In this document: positions 53,493-61,822 of the stretch, one piece after another | How the letters are laid out: each line of letters starts with the position of its first letter | Position numbering within the stretch: position 1 is the first letter of the stretch | NCBI RefSeq assembly: GCF_013409995.1 | Contig: NZ_JACCBX010000008.1 | Span: 169,894-233,893, forward strand | DNA: 64,000 nt | Direction of reading: 5' to 3' | Origin: Neobacillus driksii | Lineage (GTDB): Bacteria; Bacillota; Bacilli; Bacillales; Cytobacillaceae | Position numbers and translations under genes: made by a program | The notes under the pieces: model-generated | Databases searched by the model: none | Seen by the model: the letters and a program-made list of their open reading frames with translations, nothing else | What the model was told of the DNA's origin: nothing

Positions 53493-54740
53493 CTAAAAAC
53501 GATTGATGACTGCCGTTTTGTTATCTAATTCTTTTATAGGTTTTTTCGAATGATTCTTAATAGATAATGCAACAAATACACCGGCCAATGCTGCAAATAC
53601 TAAAAACCAAAACGCTGCATTATAAGAGCCATTAAACAGTGTAATGATAAAACCGATTGCAACCGGCGAAACTGCACCTGCGATTTGACCTGCAAAGGTC
53701 ACAAGCCCAGAGGCCGAACCTGTTAGTTCCTGTGGTGCATATTTAATGACAATTGTATAAAGAACGGTACCGAAGAAAGAAAGAGCTACTGAATTAAGAG
53801 TCAGAAATGTTATGAACATTCCAACAGACGTAGCATTAGACATAAGGTAAAGAAAAATAGCAGATAATATAGCTCCTGCAGCAGCTAAATACTTCTCGCG
53901 ACCAACCATATATTTATCCAATACCCAGCCGCTTACATTAAACATAAAGAAACCGACAACATAAGGAATAGCCATTAGACCCCCAGCTGCTACAATATCC
54001 ACCCCTTTTTCCTTCACTAAATAGATAGGCATCCATGAAATTAGACCATAGTTAATGATATTTGATAAAAACTTAAATGAAACTAACTTCCAAATGTTCT
54101 CTATTTTTAATAATAGCTTTAGTGGAACTTTCTTTCGTTTCTGGGTGGTTATTGTCGTTTCCCCAGATTCTTTAGGCTTAAGGATAAACCAAAATCCAAT
54201 TGACACCAAAATACCGAGAATACCAGCAATGATAAACATCCCCCTCCAGCCAAACGCGACCACCATTGACGCGGCAAGAGCGGTGCCTAAGATTCCGCCT
54301 ATATTTTGGGCAGACAGGAAAAAGGAATTGGCGCGGCCTCGTTCATTTTCAGGAAAATTATCCCGTATGGTTGACATACTTGCTGGGTAAAAAGGACCTT
54401 CCCCTATCCCGAAAACGAAACGAAATAATAACAGTGTAACAAATGACCAAACAAATCCAGTCGCAAGAGTAAATAAAGACCAACTTAACAGGGAAACTGT
54501 AATCATAACTCTTGCTCCGAATTTATCGGTCATCCACCCTCCAAGTGGCTGCATTAAAGAATAACTGATAAAGAATATACTAATTGCCAAGCCTGTTTGG
54601 GAGGTAGTAAGATTAAACTCATCCCCCATAGGTATTATCGCAACATTAAGGGCAACACGATCAAAAAAGCTTAAAACCATTCCAATAAATAAAAGACCAC
54701 TAATAGTCATTTTCCGTTTCTTACTAGCAAACATCTCCAT
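53493..54740 (-). CDS. MFS transporter, anion:cation symporter (ACS) type
   Basis: A 415-residue twelve-helix carrier. FIGMVLSFFDRVALNVAIIPMG and FRFVFGIGEGPFYPASMSTIRDNFPENERGRA (in parts) are hallmarks of the ACS family, which takes up organic acids such as hexuronates, phthalate or 4-hydroxyphenylacetate. GGAGTGA precedes the ATG. With the CoA ligase, dehydrogenase and LysR it forms a plausible uptake-and-beta-oxidation unit for one acid. Upstream is a long gap with a striking palindrome. Confidence 0.9.
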   Translation of the reverse strand: MEMFASKKRKMTISGLLFIGMVLSFFDRVALNVAIIPMGDEFNLTTSQTGLAISIFFISYSLMQPLGGWMTDKFGARVMITVSLLSWSLFTLATGFVWSFVTLLLFRFVFGIGEGPFYPASMSTIRDNFPENERGRANSFFLSAQNIGGILGTALAASMVVAFGWRGMFIIAGILGILVSIGFWFILKPKESGETTITTQKRKKVPLKLLLKIENIWKLVSFKFLSNIINYGLISWMPIYLVKEKGVDIVAAGGLMAIPYVVGFFMFNVSGWVLDKYMVGREKYLAAAGAILSAIFLYLMSNATSVGMFITFLTLNSVALSFFGTVLYTIVIKYAPQELTGSASGLVTFAGQIAGAVSPVAIGFIITLFNGSYNAAFWFLVFAALAGVFVALSIKNHSKKPIKELDNKTAVINRF

Positions 54741-55160
54741 AAACCGTCACTCCATTTTATTTAATTTTTTATACCGTTGCTAAGGTGTTACGATATTTAC
54801 CTTTTGCATGGCTAAGACTAATGACAATGGTACTCACCGATTCTGAGGAAGATGTTCACATTACAGTTTAATTGCTACCTTTGTAATGTTGAAAGCGCAC
54901 CCAAAATTATCAATCCTGTTTTACCGCATGTCTCCATATACAAGGGTTAACTGTATGGTCTGCTGTAATAATTTCTTTTTTATCCACCTCACTATTTGAA
55001 TAGTTTAAATATATTGTATATTTAAACTATTCTTAAGTAAATTTAGTATTTTTAATGGTAACTTCAATTTTATTTATATAAAAGAAACATTATAAATGGG
55101 AAAGTTACAGACTTTTAATTCGCAGCAAATACGAATGGGTATTGTTATTCATATATTTAA
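54741..55160. other. Long AT-rich upstream region of the MFS gene
   Basis: 420 bases without a supported gene. It contains the palindrome at 54998-55032 and two 13-mers (TCTTAAGTAAATT at 55031, and the reverse complement of TAAATAAAATTGA at about 55065) that also occur just upstream of the acyl-CoA dehydrogenase operon. A partial cre-like TGAAAGCG at 54890 is too weak to call. Confidence 0.5.
54998..55032. promoter_or_regulatory. Perfect 16-bp inverted repeat with 3-base loop
   Basis: GAATAGTTTAAATATA and TATATTTAAACTATTC are perfect reverse complements separated by TTG. No T-tract follows on either strand, so it is unlikely to be a terminator. It may be an operator for the MFS gene or a small mobile-element relic. 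Confidence 0.8.
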
Positions 55161-55200
55161 TAAAAAACACTCTTCCGACGAATCTGGATGAGTGTTTTTT
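55161..55200 (-). terminator. Terminator after the GNAT gene
   Basis: AAAAAACACTC and GAGTGTTTTTT pair across an 18-base loop; suitable for both strands. Confidence 0.85.
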
Positions 55201-55237
55201 GATCGTTCGTTTATAAATCGGAACCTGTCACTACTTA

Positions 55238-55780
55238 CTAATACTTCCATTCCTTTGCTAACATACTATATGTAACGATGTCTTCGTAATGGTCATATAG
55301 CCATTGCCCGTCACGTTTAATTCCTTCACTAACAAAACCCAATCTTTCAGGAATCGCAATACTTTTATGATTATTCACTGCAACTTGAATTTCCACTCTA
55401 TTGAGATTTAGTGTTTCGAATAAGTATTTTAACAACGATGATACTGCCCGTGTGATGATCCCTTTGCCCTGTGCTTCTTCAGACAGAAAATAGCCGATGC
55501 TGGTTGCACTATTTTTCCAATCGATATAATGGAGCCCTATCATCCCTACTAATTTTCCATTGTATCGAATCCCTGCGTCGAATCTATTATTATCGGCGTA
55601 ATTTCTAATCCAAATTGGAATGATCATCTCAAAATCATCCGCCGATTTGCGTTTATCCACCCACAATAGCCATTTTCTTAGATGTTCACGATTAGAATCG
55701 ATTAATTCATATAATTCTTCCTTCTGATGCTGCTGCAATAATTCAATTGATAGTTCCTCATCTACTTTGAATGAAAACAT
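55238..55780 (-). CDS. RimL/YdaF-like GNAT acetyltransferase
   Basis: A 180-residue GNAT protein. IGYFLSEEAQGKGIITRAVSSLLKYLFE carries the acetyl-CoA loop Q-G-K-G-I, and NRVEIQVAVNNHKSIAIPERLGFVSEGIKRD the C-terminal part, typical of ribosomal-protein Ser/Ala acetyltransferases and B. subtilis YdaF. AAGGGGAAGG precedes the ATG. It follows the DUF3800 gene by 14 bases on the same strand and could be co-transcribed with it. Target unknown. Confidence 0.85.
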   Translation of the reverse strand: MFSFKVDEELSIELLQQHQKEELYELIDSNREHLRKWLLWVDKRKSADDFEMIIPIWIRNYADNNRFDAGIRYNGKLVGMIGLHYIDWKNSATSIGYFLSEEAQGKGIITRAVSSLLKYLFETLNLNRVEIQVAVNNHKSIAIPERLGFVSEGIKRDGQWLYDHYEDIVTYSMLAKEWKY

Positions 55781-55794
55781 GGAACCTTCCCCTT

Positions 55795-56955
55795 TTACCC
55801 ATTGTTCAATAACGCTAATTTTTCCATTTCAATTACTCTTTTTAAATAGTCATATTCTGCTTTTTCGAGGATATCTATTTCCCGGTTTGTTGCCAGGAGA
55901 ATTTGATCTCTGCATTTTGCGATTCTTTGTATCATTGGATGTATCGTTAAACTAGATAGATTCACAAAGTCGTACAGATCATTTAAACAAACGGGCAGCT
56001 TATAGCCTTTGTTGCTGGAAGCTATTAGTAAGCCCTGGTCGCGCAGCTTCGAAACAATGTTTGATCGAAAGTAATGCTGCTTGATTTTATTTACTCGAAT
56101 AGCATTTAGGTTATCAAGAATTTCTTCTGTATACACATAATCATCCGGGTTTTCTTTCAAATTGAATAAAAGAAACTTCAGTAAATCAATCCGGACTCTT
56201 TCATCCTCTTCTTCACTTTTTCGATGTTTCTCGATGTATTGATAAGCCAAGTTAACAGCTTGTTTGATAATAATCTGATCGGTTTCTGAGTCCGTTTTTT
56301 CAAAATGGTAGTCGTATAGGTAGTGCTTGTAATCATGCGGCCAAAGGTTAACCGTGATGATTTTATTTTTTAATAGTCTATAAAACGATGGATACTGATG
56401 AGAGTGATGTTTTGCGTCATACCCTTTTGCAATCGTTTCAGCGATAAATTCTGCCAATTCGAGGAGAATATCGGATTCACTGCTGTTAAAACCAAACGTT
56501 GAATAATTAAATAAGTCTGGAATGCACTTCTGTTTTACATATGCAATAAATTCCTGGGTAAACTCCTTTGATCCCTGTTCATCCGCGACAAGGTCAAGTG
56601 AATCAAAGGTGCGATATAAATCATCAAAGATTTTTCGATTGAAAAATTTAATAAATGTTTTTTCATAGGTAACGCCACTATCTTCTCGAATTTTCCGCTT
56701 ATCAATGACATAGGCATAAACCTTAAAAGGTAAATCCTTTAAATTCTGTAAGATTTCCATTCGAAGACTGTCGTCAATTTCCTTTTTTGAAAGGTGTTTC
56801 CGTTTAATTTTTTCTACTTCCTGCTCGAGAAATTCTCTATCAGAATCTTTTACTAGTATAGAAACGATTATAAAATGGGTCGAAGTCTCAGGTTGATCAA
56901 AATCGAATCCGTAATGGCCAAATTCATTTATAAAAGCATATTGGATATCATTCAA
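55795..56955 (-). CDS. DUF3800-like protein
   Basis: A 386-residue protein. The N-terminal half fits DUF3800: a first strand with an acidic motif (YAFINEFGHYGFDFD), FIIVSILVKDSDREFLEQEVEKIKRKHL, then VYAYVIDKRKI and LVADEQGSKEFTQEF. This layout resembles an RNase H-like fold. The usual first motif DESG reads NEFG here, so catalysis could be altered. The C-terminal half has a winged-helix-like segment (IVSKLRDQGLLIASSNKGYKLP). The start is TTG after GAGGTAA. Role unknown; DUF3800 proteins occur in mobile and defence contexts, but nothing of that kind is adjacent. Confidence 0.7.
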   Translation of the reverse strand: MNDIQYAFINEFGHYGFDFDQPETSTHFIIVSILVKDSDREFLEQEVEKIKRKHLSKKEIDDSLRMEILQNLKDLPFKVYAYVIDKRKIREDSGVTYEKTFIKFFNRKIFDDLYRTFDSLDLVADEQGSKEFTQEFIAYVKQKCIPDLFNYSTFGFNSSESDILLELAEFIAETIAKGYDAKHHSHQYPSFYRLLKNKIITVNLWPHDYKHYLYDYHFEKTDSETDQIIIKQAVNLAYQYIEKHRKSEEEDERVRIDLLKFLLFNLKENPDDYVYTEEILDNLNAIRVNKIKQHYFRSNIVSKLRDQGLLIASSNKGYKLPVCLNDLYDFVNLSSLTIHPMIQRIAKCRDQILLATNREIDILEKAEYDYLKRVIEMEKLALLNNG

Positions 56956-57160
56956 TTTTTACCTCACCTCACCAATGGAAAAACTTACTATACTTATTTC
57001 AACAAAAAATCCTATAAACCTTTTAAATGTGTTATTTTTCCTAGCAAATCCTTTGGAACTCAGGAGAATGTATCGGTTGGAGGTAAAAACAGGGAGAAGT
57101 TCGTAGAAAGGTGCGTTTTTTGATTATTTTCAAAAATAATTAGGGATTGCGTTAAATGTG

Positions 57161-57243
57161 TGCTATACTGTGTCTACCATTTGCTTTACGTTTTACGTTT
57201 TTCGATTACCTGCCCTGCTCAATTCCTGAGCAGGGTTTTTTGT
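57161..57243 (+). ncRNA. Candidate small RNA (about 70 nt)
   Basis: TGC-TATACT at 57161-57169 is an extended -10 element. About 40 bases after the expected start, CCTGCTCA and TGAGCAGG form a strong stem followed by GTTTTTTG. No ribosome site or reading frame lies between. This gives a short noncoding transcript with a terminator, located upstream of and divergent from the DUF3800 gene. No known RNA family is recognised. Confidence 0.45.
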
Positions 57244-57300
57244 TTACAAGTATGTAAATCCTTGATGGTTATTAGAGATTATGGCATGATTAATTTTTTA

Positions 57301-57505
57301 TTCGTTACCGCTAACCCTGCTTTTCTTAGTTTACGGGCACAAATAGCTCCTATTCGTTACCGCCAAGCCCAATTTTCCTCGTTCACGGGCACGAATAGCT
57401 CCTATTCGTTACCGCCAGCCCCACTTTTCCTCGTTCACGGGCACGAATAGCTCAGAATCGCAGCCACTAAACCTTATTTTCCTCATCCAAGGCCACAATC
57501 CCCCT
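57301..57505. repeat. 52-bp tandem hairpin repeat, array 3 (about 3.5 copies)
   Basis: TTCGTTACCG recurs at 57301, 57353 and 57405, exactly 52 bases apart, and a degenerate fourth unit runs to about 57505. Across unit borders CGAATAG-CTC-CTATTCG makes a short-loop hairpin. ATTTTCC and CGGGC occur in each unit, as in array 2. It lies between the candidate small RNA and the terminator of the cold-shock gene. Confidence 0.95.
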
Positions 57506-57517
57506 AAAAGAACGAAA

Positions 57518-57544
57518 AAAAGACTCTCAAAAGAGAGTCTTTTA
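57518..57544 (-). terminator. Terminator of the cold-shock gene
   Basis: AAAAGACTCTC and GAGAGTCTTTT pair around AAAA; both flanks have A/T tracts. Confidence 0.9.
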
Positions 57545-57559
57545 TATATGTCGGTTCAA

Positions 57560-57760
57560 TTATGCTTTACGAACGTTAGTAGCTTGGGGTCCACGTTGAC
57601 CTTGTTCTACTTCAAAAGTAACTGCTTGACCTTCGTCTAAAGTTTTGAAACCTTCGCTTTGGATAGCTGAGAAATGTACGAATACGTCGTCTCCTGCTTC
57701 TCTTTCAATGAATCCGAAACCTTTTTCTGCATTAAACCATTTTACTTTACCTTGTTCCAT
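57560..57760 (-). CDS. Cold-shock protein (CspB/CspD type)
   Basis: A 66-residue OB-fold protein: [19 protein letters not shown] carries RNP1 (KGFGFIE), VFVHFSAI is RNP2, and GPQATNV ends the domain. It binds single-stranded RNA and DNA and melts mRNA structure in the cold. The ATG at 57760 follows GAGGAGG. The mRNA leader is about 110 bases, as usual for cold-shock genes with thermosensing leaders. Bacilli usually carry several copies; which one this is cannot be told. Confidence 0.95.
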   Translation of the reverse strand: MEQGKVKWFNAEKGFGFIEREAGDDVFVHFSAIQSEGFKTLDEGQAVTFEVEQGQRGPQATNVRKA

Positions 57761-57877
57761 TTGTTGTATCCTCCTCGTGTGCTGTGCACACATTGTGTTA
57801 CTATCCTTGCTCAGTTCTTTAGACGTAAAGTTTGAAAACTTTTTAATCCAACTGACAAACAAAAATAATTCTTCTTT

Positions 57878-57906
57878 ACTATAACAGACATATCCAATTA
57901 AAGCAA
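57878..57906 (-). promoter_or_regulatory. Promoter of the cold-shock gene
   Basis: On the minus strand TTGCTT (57901-57906) and TATAGT (57878-57883) are 17 bases apart. The start would be near 57871, giving a long leader of about 110 bases. Confidence 0.65.
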
Positions 57907-58051
57907 ATCAATCTCCAAAGTTTTTTCTAGACCGTTTCAAATACTTTTTATAACATCGTCCGTGCTGGGCAAAATTGGTGTGCTAAGAGGAGGCTTTTTC
58001 AATACATGCGTGGTTTGACTGCCTCTAGTTAATGCCTATTTGTTGCACCCT

Positions 58052-58789
58052 TCAATGGGATTCTCCCTCTTCCCCTAATTTTTCTAGATAATATTTAACT
58101 AGCTCCTGATACTGCTGTACTTCAAGCCTGCCCTTCTCAGTAATCGCATAGGTACCTCTCTTAATCCGTTCAAACCATCCATAATAGTTTTTTGTTAAAA
58201 TAGAGGGAATTTTATCACCGGCACCCAAAATCTTTAAAGCCTTCGGGGATAGGGGGCCCAGTTTATCTAGAAAACAAGCAATTTGGATACAATTTTCTTT
58301 GTAGGCGGTCATAATTTTTGTCCGACTGCTTCCCCCTACATTAAAATCAGCACTGCGTCCGCCTATCTCTTTCAAGATAGCATCTCTTTTCAACTTATTT
58401 CTCCCGATTGCTATCTTACCAGTATAGGGAGTTGGGTGGACCAGTATATCTGCTTTCGAGCCATTACCTGGAAAGGAAACGACAATTAAGCCTAGCTCTA
58501 ATCTTTTCACTAGATGACATTTTTCAGCCCATTGCTTAGAATTCAGCCGGCCTTTTGGTCTAGGGATTGCTATATAAACTTGATGGGTTAATTTTTGTCG
58601 TTTTACCGCCTGAATAAGAAGATCGACACTTAAAGTGAGTTTTAATTCAACTATGATTAGCTCATCCTCTTTCACTGCGACGATATCACAGTCCTTCACT
58701 TCACCGTAAACCTCATAGCCTTCTCGTAAAAAAAACCTCTGAATCGGTTTATATAAATCTACCTCTTGGAGTTTCTTCTTTTCTTTCAT
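58052..58789 (-). CDS. DUF2161 PD-(D/E)XK nuclease-fold protein
   Basis: A 245-residue protein. GYEVYGEVKDCDIVAVKEDELIIVELKLTLS contains the nuclease-type core: D in KDCDIVAV and E-x-K in VELKL, as in PD-(D/E)XK enzymes. IAIPRPKGRLNSKQW and FPGNGSKADILVHP follow. A C-terminal winged-helix-like tail ends in ITEKGRLEVQQY. DUF2161 members are predicted phosphodiesterases of unknown role. AGGAG precedes the ATG. Single gene. Confidence 0.8.
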   Translation of the reverse strand: MKEKKKLQEVDLYKPIQRFFLREGYEVYGEVKDCDIVAVKEDELIIVELKLTLSVDLLIQAVKRQKLTHQVYIAIPRPKGRLNSKQWAEKCHLVKRLELGLIVVSFPGNGSKADILVHPTPYTGKIAIGRNKLKRDAILKEIGGRSADFNVGGSSRTKIMTAYKENCIQIACFLDKLGPLSPKALKILGAGDKIPSILTKNYYGWFERIKRGTYAITEKGRLEVQQYQELVKYYLEKLGEEGESH

Positions 58790-58989
58790 ATATATCTCCT
58801 AAAACACAGTTTTCTCCTATTATCTTACCATGAAAATGCCTTTGAGGATTATCTAATAGCAGGTTAAATCACTACTAACATTTTTTTACAAAGTCTTTGT
58901 ATTTGAAATAGCCTAATCTATCAGAATTATGTTAATATTGTTTAGTCAAACTAAATAGAGAACTTGAACATGTTTCATGGGGGTCTAAT

Positions 58990-60561
58990 ATGAACAAGAA
59001 ATTCGCAACTAAGCTACATTGGATTGTACCAGGGATTATTATGATAATAGGAATACTCCTATTATTCTATGAAAACTTTTCTGATGTGACTGAACACCCT
59101 GCAGATGATTGGAGCAGGGCTCTGACAATAGGAGAAACAGAACTGAATCAACTGCCACCTGTAAAGGTGACGGAAAATGGAGATTTTATTTTCACACGAT
59201 TTGAAGATGGAAAATTAGCCACTACTACTTTGGGCAAGGATTTCACAGTAAAAAAAGAGAAAACCTACAACATACCGGTAAATAAATGGACGCAGGTTTA
59301 TCAAAAAGAAAATACGATTATCTATTTTGATTTTAAAAATATTTATGACGAAGATAGGAATATGCTCGTCTCCGATGTTGAGAAGTTTTATCCTTTAGAA
59401 ACGACCACACTTTATGTGAAAGATCATGTGCTTTATCAACTATCACCAGAAACGAAGACATCTGAAAAATTAATGGAGATTGATTTAGATAAGCTCGATA
59501 TCATACCTCAAGAGAACGAAGAGGGAGTAAATCTATTGACCTATACATCCGATCCAACAGGAGTCGATGTTACACTGCAGCAGCATGCAAATGAAAAATT
59601 GACGACCGTATACCAATCCAGAATAAATGTCGACCCAGGAAAAGCTGTTAATGATATTGCGTTTGCATTGGATGGTCAAACATTAACACTGTTACTTCAG
59701 GAAGAACTTCAATCCACACAAGGCGGGAATCCAGAGTTTTTTAACTATTTTTTACTAACAAGTATTACAAATCCGAATGCGCAAACTCTAAACCAGTTAA
59801 CCTTTGAAGATCCAGCTGGACAAAACAGCTTGAAGGAAGTTTCTGATGTCGTTCTTACGTTTCGTAATGGGAAACCAACTATTCTTTTTCACGCGAACGG
59901 GCAAACACAAACTCAATTCAATGACAGCACGACCTTTAATATCTATTCTGCGGAAATCAGTGAAAGTGGCACCACTAAAACGGAGCGACGAAGCAATACA
60001 CCAGAAATTTCAACCAAACCACAATGGATAAATGAAGAAATCATTGCATGGGTAGATTTAGACGGTGATGACCATAAAATTAAAGTATCATCTTCGGATA
60101 TTAAAACAGTCGATTCATTAATTAAGTATACACAAGACGATTGGCTTCAGGCACTGGGTAAGACATTTGGTATGATCACTTCATCCTTTTTCGGAATTGC
60201 CTTTGCTGTCATTTGGTTTATCTGGCCAATTCTTTTCGTTGTATTTATGTATATCTTTAGAAATCGAATCGCTGATCGCGATCCCGTTTGGTATTTTTAT
60301 ACAGGAATTGGGCTTTACGCTGTAGCAGCACTCATTTGGAAGGATCGATTTTTCTTAGATACCATTTATACGAAAGCACCGAGTTACTTAACCTTTACCG
60401 GCAGTTCGTACGTTTACATGATTTTATTTGCGATCATCGCTTTTTGGTTAACAATGCATACTAAAAAAGCAAATGATTGGGCAGGTACGGTAAGAATAAG
60501 CTATTTTGTCGGCCTTCACATTTTACTATTAACAATTTTCTTCGGACCTTATATTATCTAA
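58990..60561 (+). CDS. Large membrane-anchored protein with extracellular beta domain
   Basis: A 523-residue protein. One N-terminal helix (about 10-27) is followed by a 350-residue exported region rich in strands (DFIFTRFEDGKLATTTLGKD, WINEEIIAWVDLDGDDHKI), which looks like a propeller or repeated beta-sandwich, and then four C-terminal membrane helices from about residue 405. CATGGGGGTC precedes the ATG. It is monocistronic. No family is recognised; similar WD/propeller-like sensors of the Bacillus envelope exist, but the assignment is speculative. Confidence 0.6.
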   Translation: MNKKFATKLHWIVPGIIMIIGILLLFYENFSDVTEHPADDWSRALTIGETELNQLPPVKVTENGDFIFTRFEDGKLATTTLGKDFTVKKEKTYNIPVNKWTQVYQKENTIIYFDFKNIYDEDRNMLVSDVEKFYPLETTTLYVKDHVLYQLSPETKTSEKLMEIDLDKLDIIPQENEEGVNLLTYTSDPTGVDVTLQQHANEKLTTVYQSRINVDPGKAVNDIAFALDGQTLTLLLQEELQSTQGGNPEFFNYFLLTSITNPNAQTLNQLTFEDPAGQNSLKEVSDVVLTFRNGKPTILFHANGQTQTQFNDSTTFNIYSAEISESGTTKTERRSNTPEISTKPQWINEEIIAWVDLDGDDHKIKVSSSDIKTVDSLIKYTQDDWLQALGKTFGMITSSFFGIAFAVIWFIWPILFVVFMYIFRNRIADRDPVWYFYTGIGLYAVAALIWKDRFFLDTIYTKAPSYLTFTGSSYVYMILFAIIAFWLTMHTKKANDWAGTVRISYFVGLHILLLTIFFGPYII

Positions 60562-60565
60562 TGAA

Positions 60566-60595
60566 AAAATCCCCATTTTATGAAATGGGGATTTT
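60566..60595. terminator. Bidirectional terminator
   Basis: AAATCCCCATTT and AAATGGGGATTT pair around TATG, between the convergent membrane-protein and aldolase genes. Confidence 0.9.
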
Positions 60596-60618
60596 CCTAT
60601 CTATGGAACATTCACCTG

Positions 60619-61719
60619 TTATAGCGTTTTAAGCCTTCTCATTTTTTCATCCAGCAGTTGAAAGACTATTTTTACATCTTCCTTAGGCAGCGTGGCATAC
60701 AAATCACCAATGCTAACTTCATAGTAACAAGTTGTCTTGTTGACTTCGCGTACATAACCGGTTAAGCCAATACCTGTTTCTTCGTAGATTGCTGCTAGAA
60801 TCACTTCCATCTCGTCTTTTGGTGCTTCAAAATGGACATGAAACATATTAGAGACTGGTTCCAAGGGCTTGGTCGAAACACGATAACATTGGTTCAAGCA
60901 TTGGGCAAGTTCTTTTGCTTCTTCGTAGTACTGATTCATGTTTGATAATCGTTGGTCAAAATAATAATCAGCACTTATGATGTACGGATACAGGCTGATT
61001 AAATCTCCGCCATGGCGTCTTTTCCAAACCTTTGATTCTTCCGTAAAAGCTTTATCCCCAGCAAGTATCGCTCCTGCAATCCCGCCAATCCCTTTGTAGA
61101 AAGAAACATAAACACTATCAAATAGAGCACAGACTTCTGCAGCCGATTTTTGATAATAGGGGAGAATTTCAAACAGTCTTGCTCCGTCTAAATGTAATTT
61201 GATCCCCTTTTCCTTGCAGAATGCTGAGATGTCTTCCAATGTTTTATAGTCAGGAAGCTGGCCGCCAATCTCCCGTTGCGGCAGCTCGAGCAATAAACAA
61301 GCGATTTCCACTTCTAATCCTAGTACATCTTCCAGCTCAATGACGCTATCTTTATCAGCTAATAAAATCGTTTCAATATGGTGTAATTCCTTCAATCCGT
61401 CTTCCTCATGAATCTCCAAATGACTTAATGGATGATATGCTACTTTTTTGATCCCCTTTTGGTCACACCAAATCCGTAAGGCAATTTGTTGTGCCATTGT
61501 ACCGCTTGGAAAGAATACAGCGGACTCTTTGCCAAGGTATTTTGCCATTTTCTCTTGGAAGTCGTCGATGACCTTTCCCTTTCCGTACATCTCGCTTTCC
61601 ATCTCTCCATCGATATTCATTAATGCCTCTTTTAGCACTTGGACATTCCTAGAACCATGACCAGGCACCTTATACTTTGCCTTTTTATAAGCTTCACCCA
61701 AAATATTTATCGCTGACAT
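60619..61719 (-). CDS. Threonine aldolase/beta-eliminating lyase family enzyme
   Basis: A 366-residue fold-type I PLP enzyme. VFFPSGTMAQQIALRIWCDQKG, HLDGARLFEILPYY and SVYVSFYKGIGGIAGAIL, the last with the PLP lysine, place it in the threonine aldolase/tyrosine phenol-lyase superfamily. Substrates may be L-threonine or other beta-hydroxy or beta-substituted amino acids. GGGAG precedes the ATG. The early segment KVPGHGSRNVQVLKEALMNIDGEMES is longer than in GlyA-like aldolases. Exact activity open. Confidence 0.8.
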   Translation of the reverse strand: MSAINILGEAYKKAKYKVPGHGSRNVQVLKEALMNIDGEMESEMYGKGKVIDDFQEKMAKYLGKESAVFFPSGTMAQQIALRIWCDQKGIKKVAYHPLSHLEIHEEDGLKELHHIETILLADKDSVIELEDVLGLEVEIACLLLELPQREIGGQLPDYKTLEDISAFCKEKGIKLHLDGARLFEILPYYQKSAAEVCALFDSVYVSFYKGIGGIAGAILAGDKAFTEESKVWKRRHGGDLISLYPYIISADYYFDQRLSNMNQYYEEAKELAQCLNQCYRVSTKPLEPVSNMFHVHFEAPKDEMEVILAAIYEETGIGLTGYVREVNKTTCYYEVSIGDLYATLPKEDVKIVFQLLDEKMRRLKTL

Positions 61720-61778
61720 TGCGATTCTCCCTTCAAGACTACTGTCTAATGGTATTTTATACTAAAAAATGCGAAAAA

Positions 61779-61803
61779 GGACATCATCTATTAGATGACG
61801 CCC
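61779..61803 (-). terminator. Terminator after bioB
   Basis: TCATCTA and TAGATGA pair closely; the minus strand continues CCTTTTTCGC. Located 20-45 bases after the bioB stop. Confidence 0.65.
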
Positions 61804-61822
61804 AAATATTCTTTTATCCTAT

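Noticed and set aside
54890..54903. cre-like catabolite repression site TGAAAGCG...
   Set aside because: The right half deviates at two conserved positions; too weak to annotate.
57160..57450. 96-residue frame running into array 3
   Set aside because: It crosses a strong terminator and repeat units and has no ribosome site.
16232..57505. Repeat arrays considered as CRISPR
   Set aside because: Units are contiguous 52-base copies without unique spacers and there are no cas genes.
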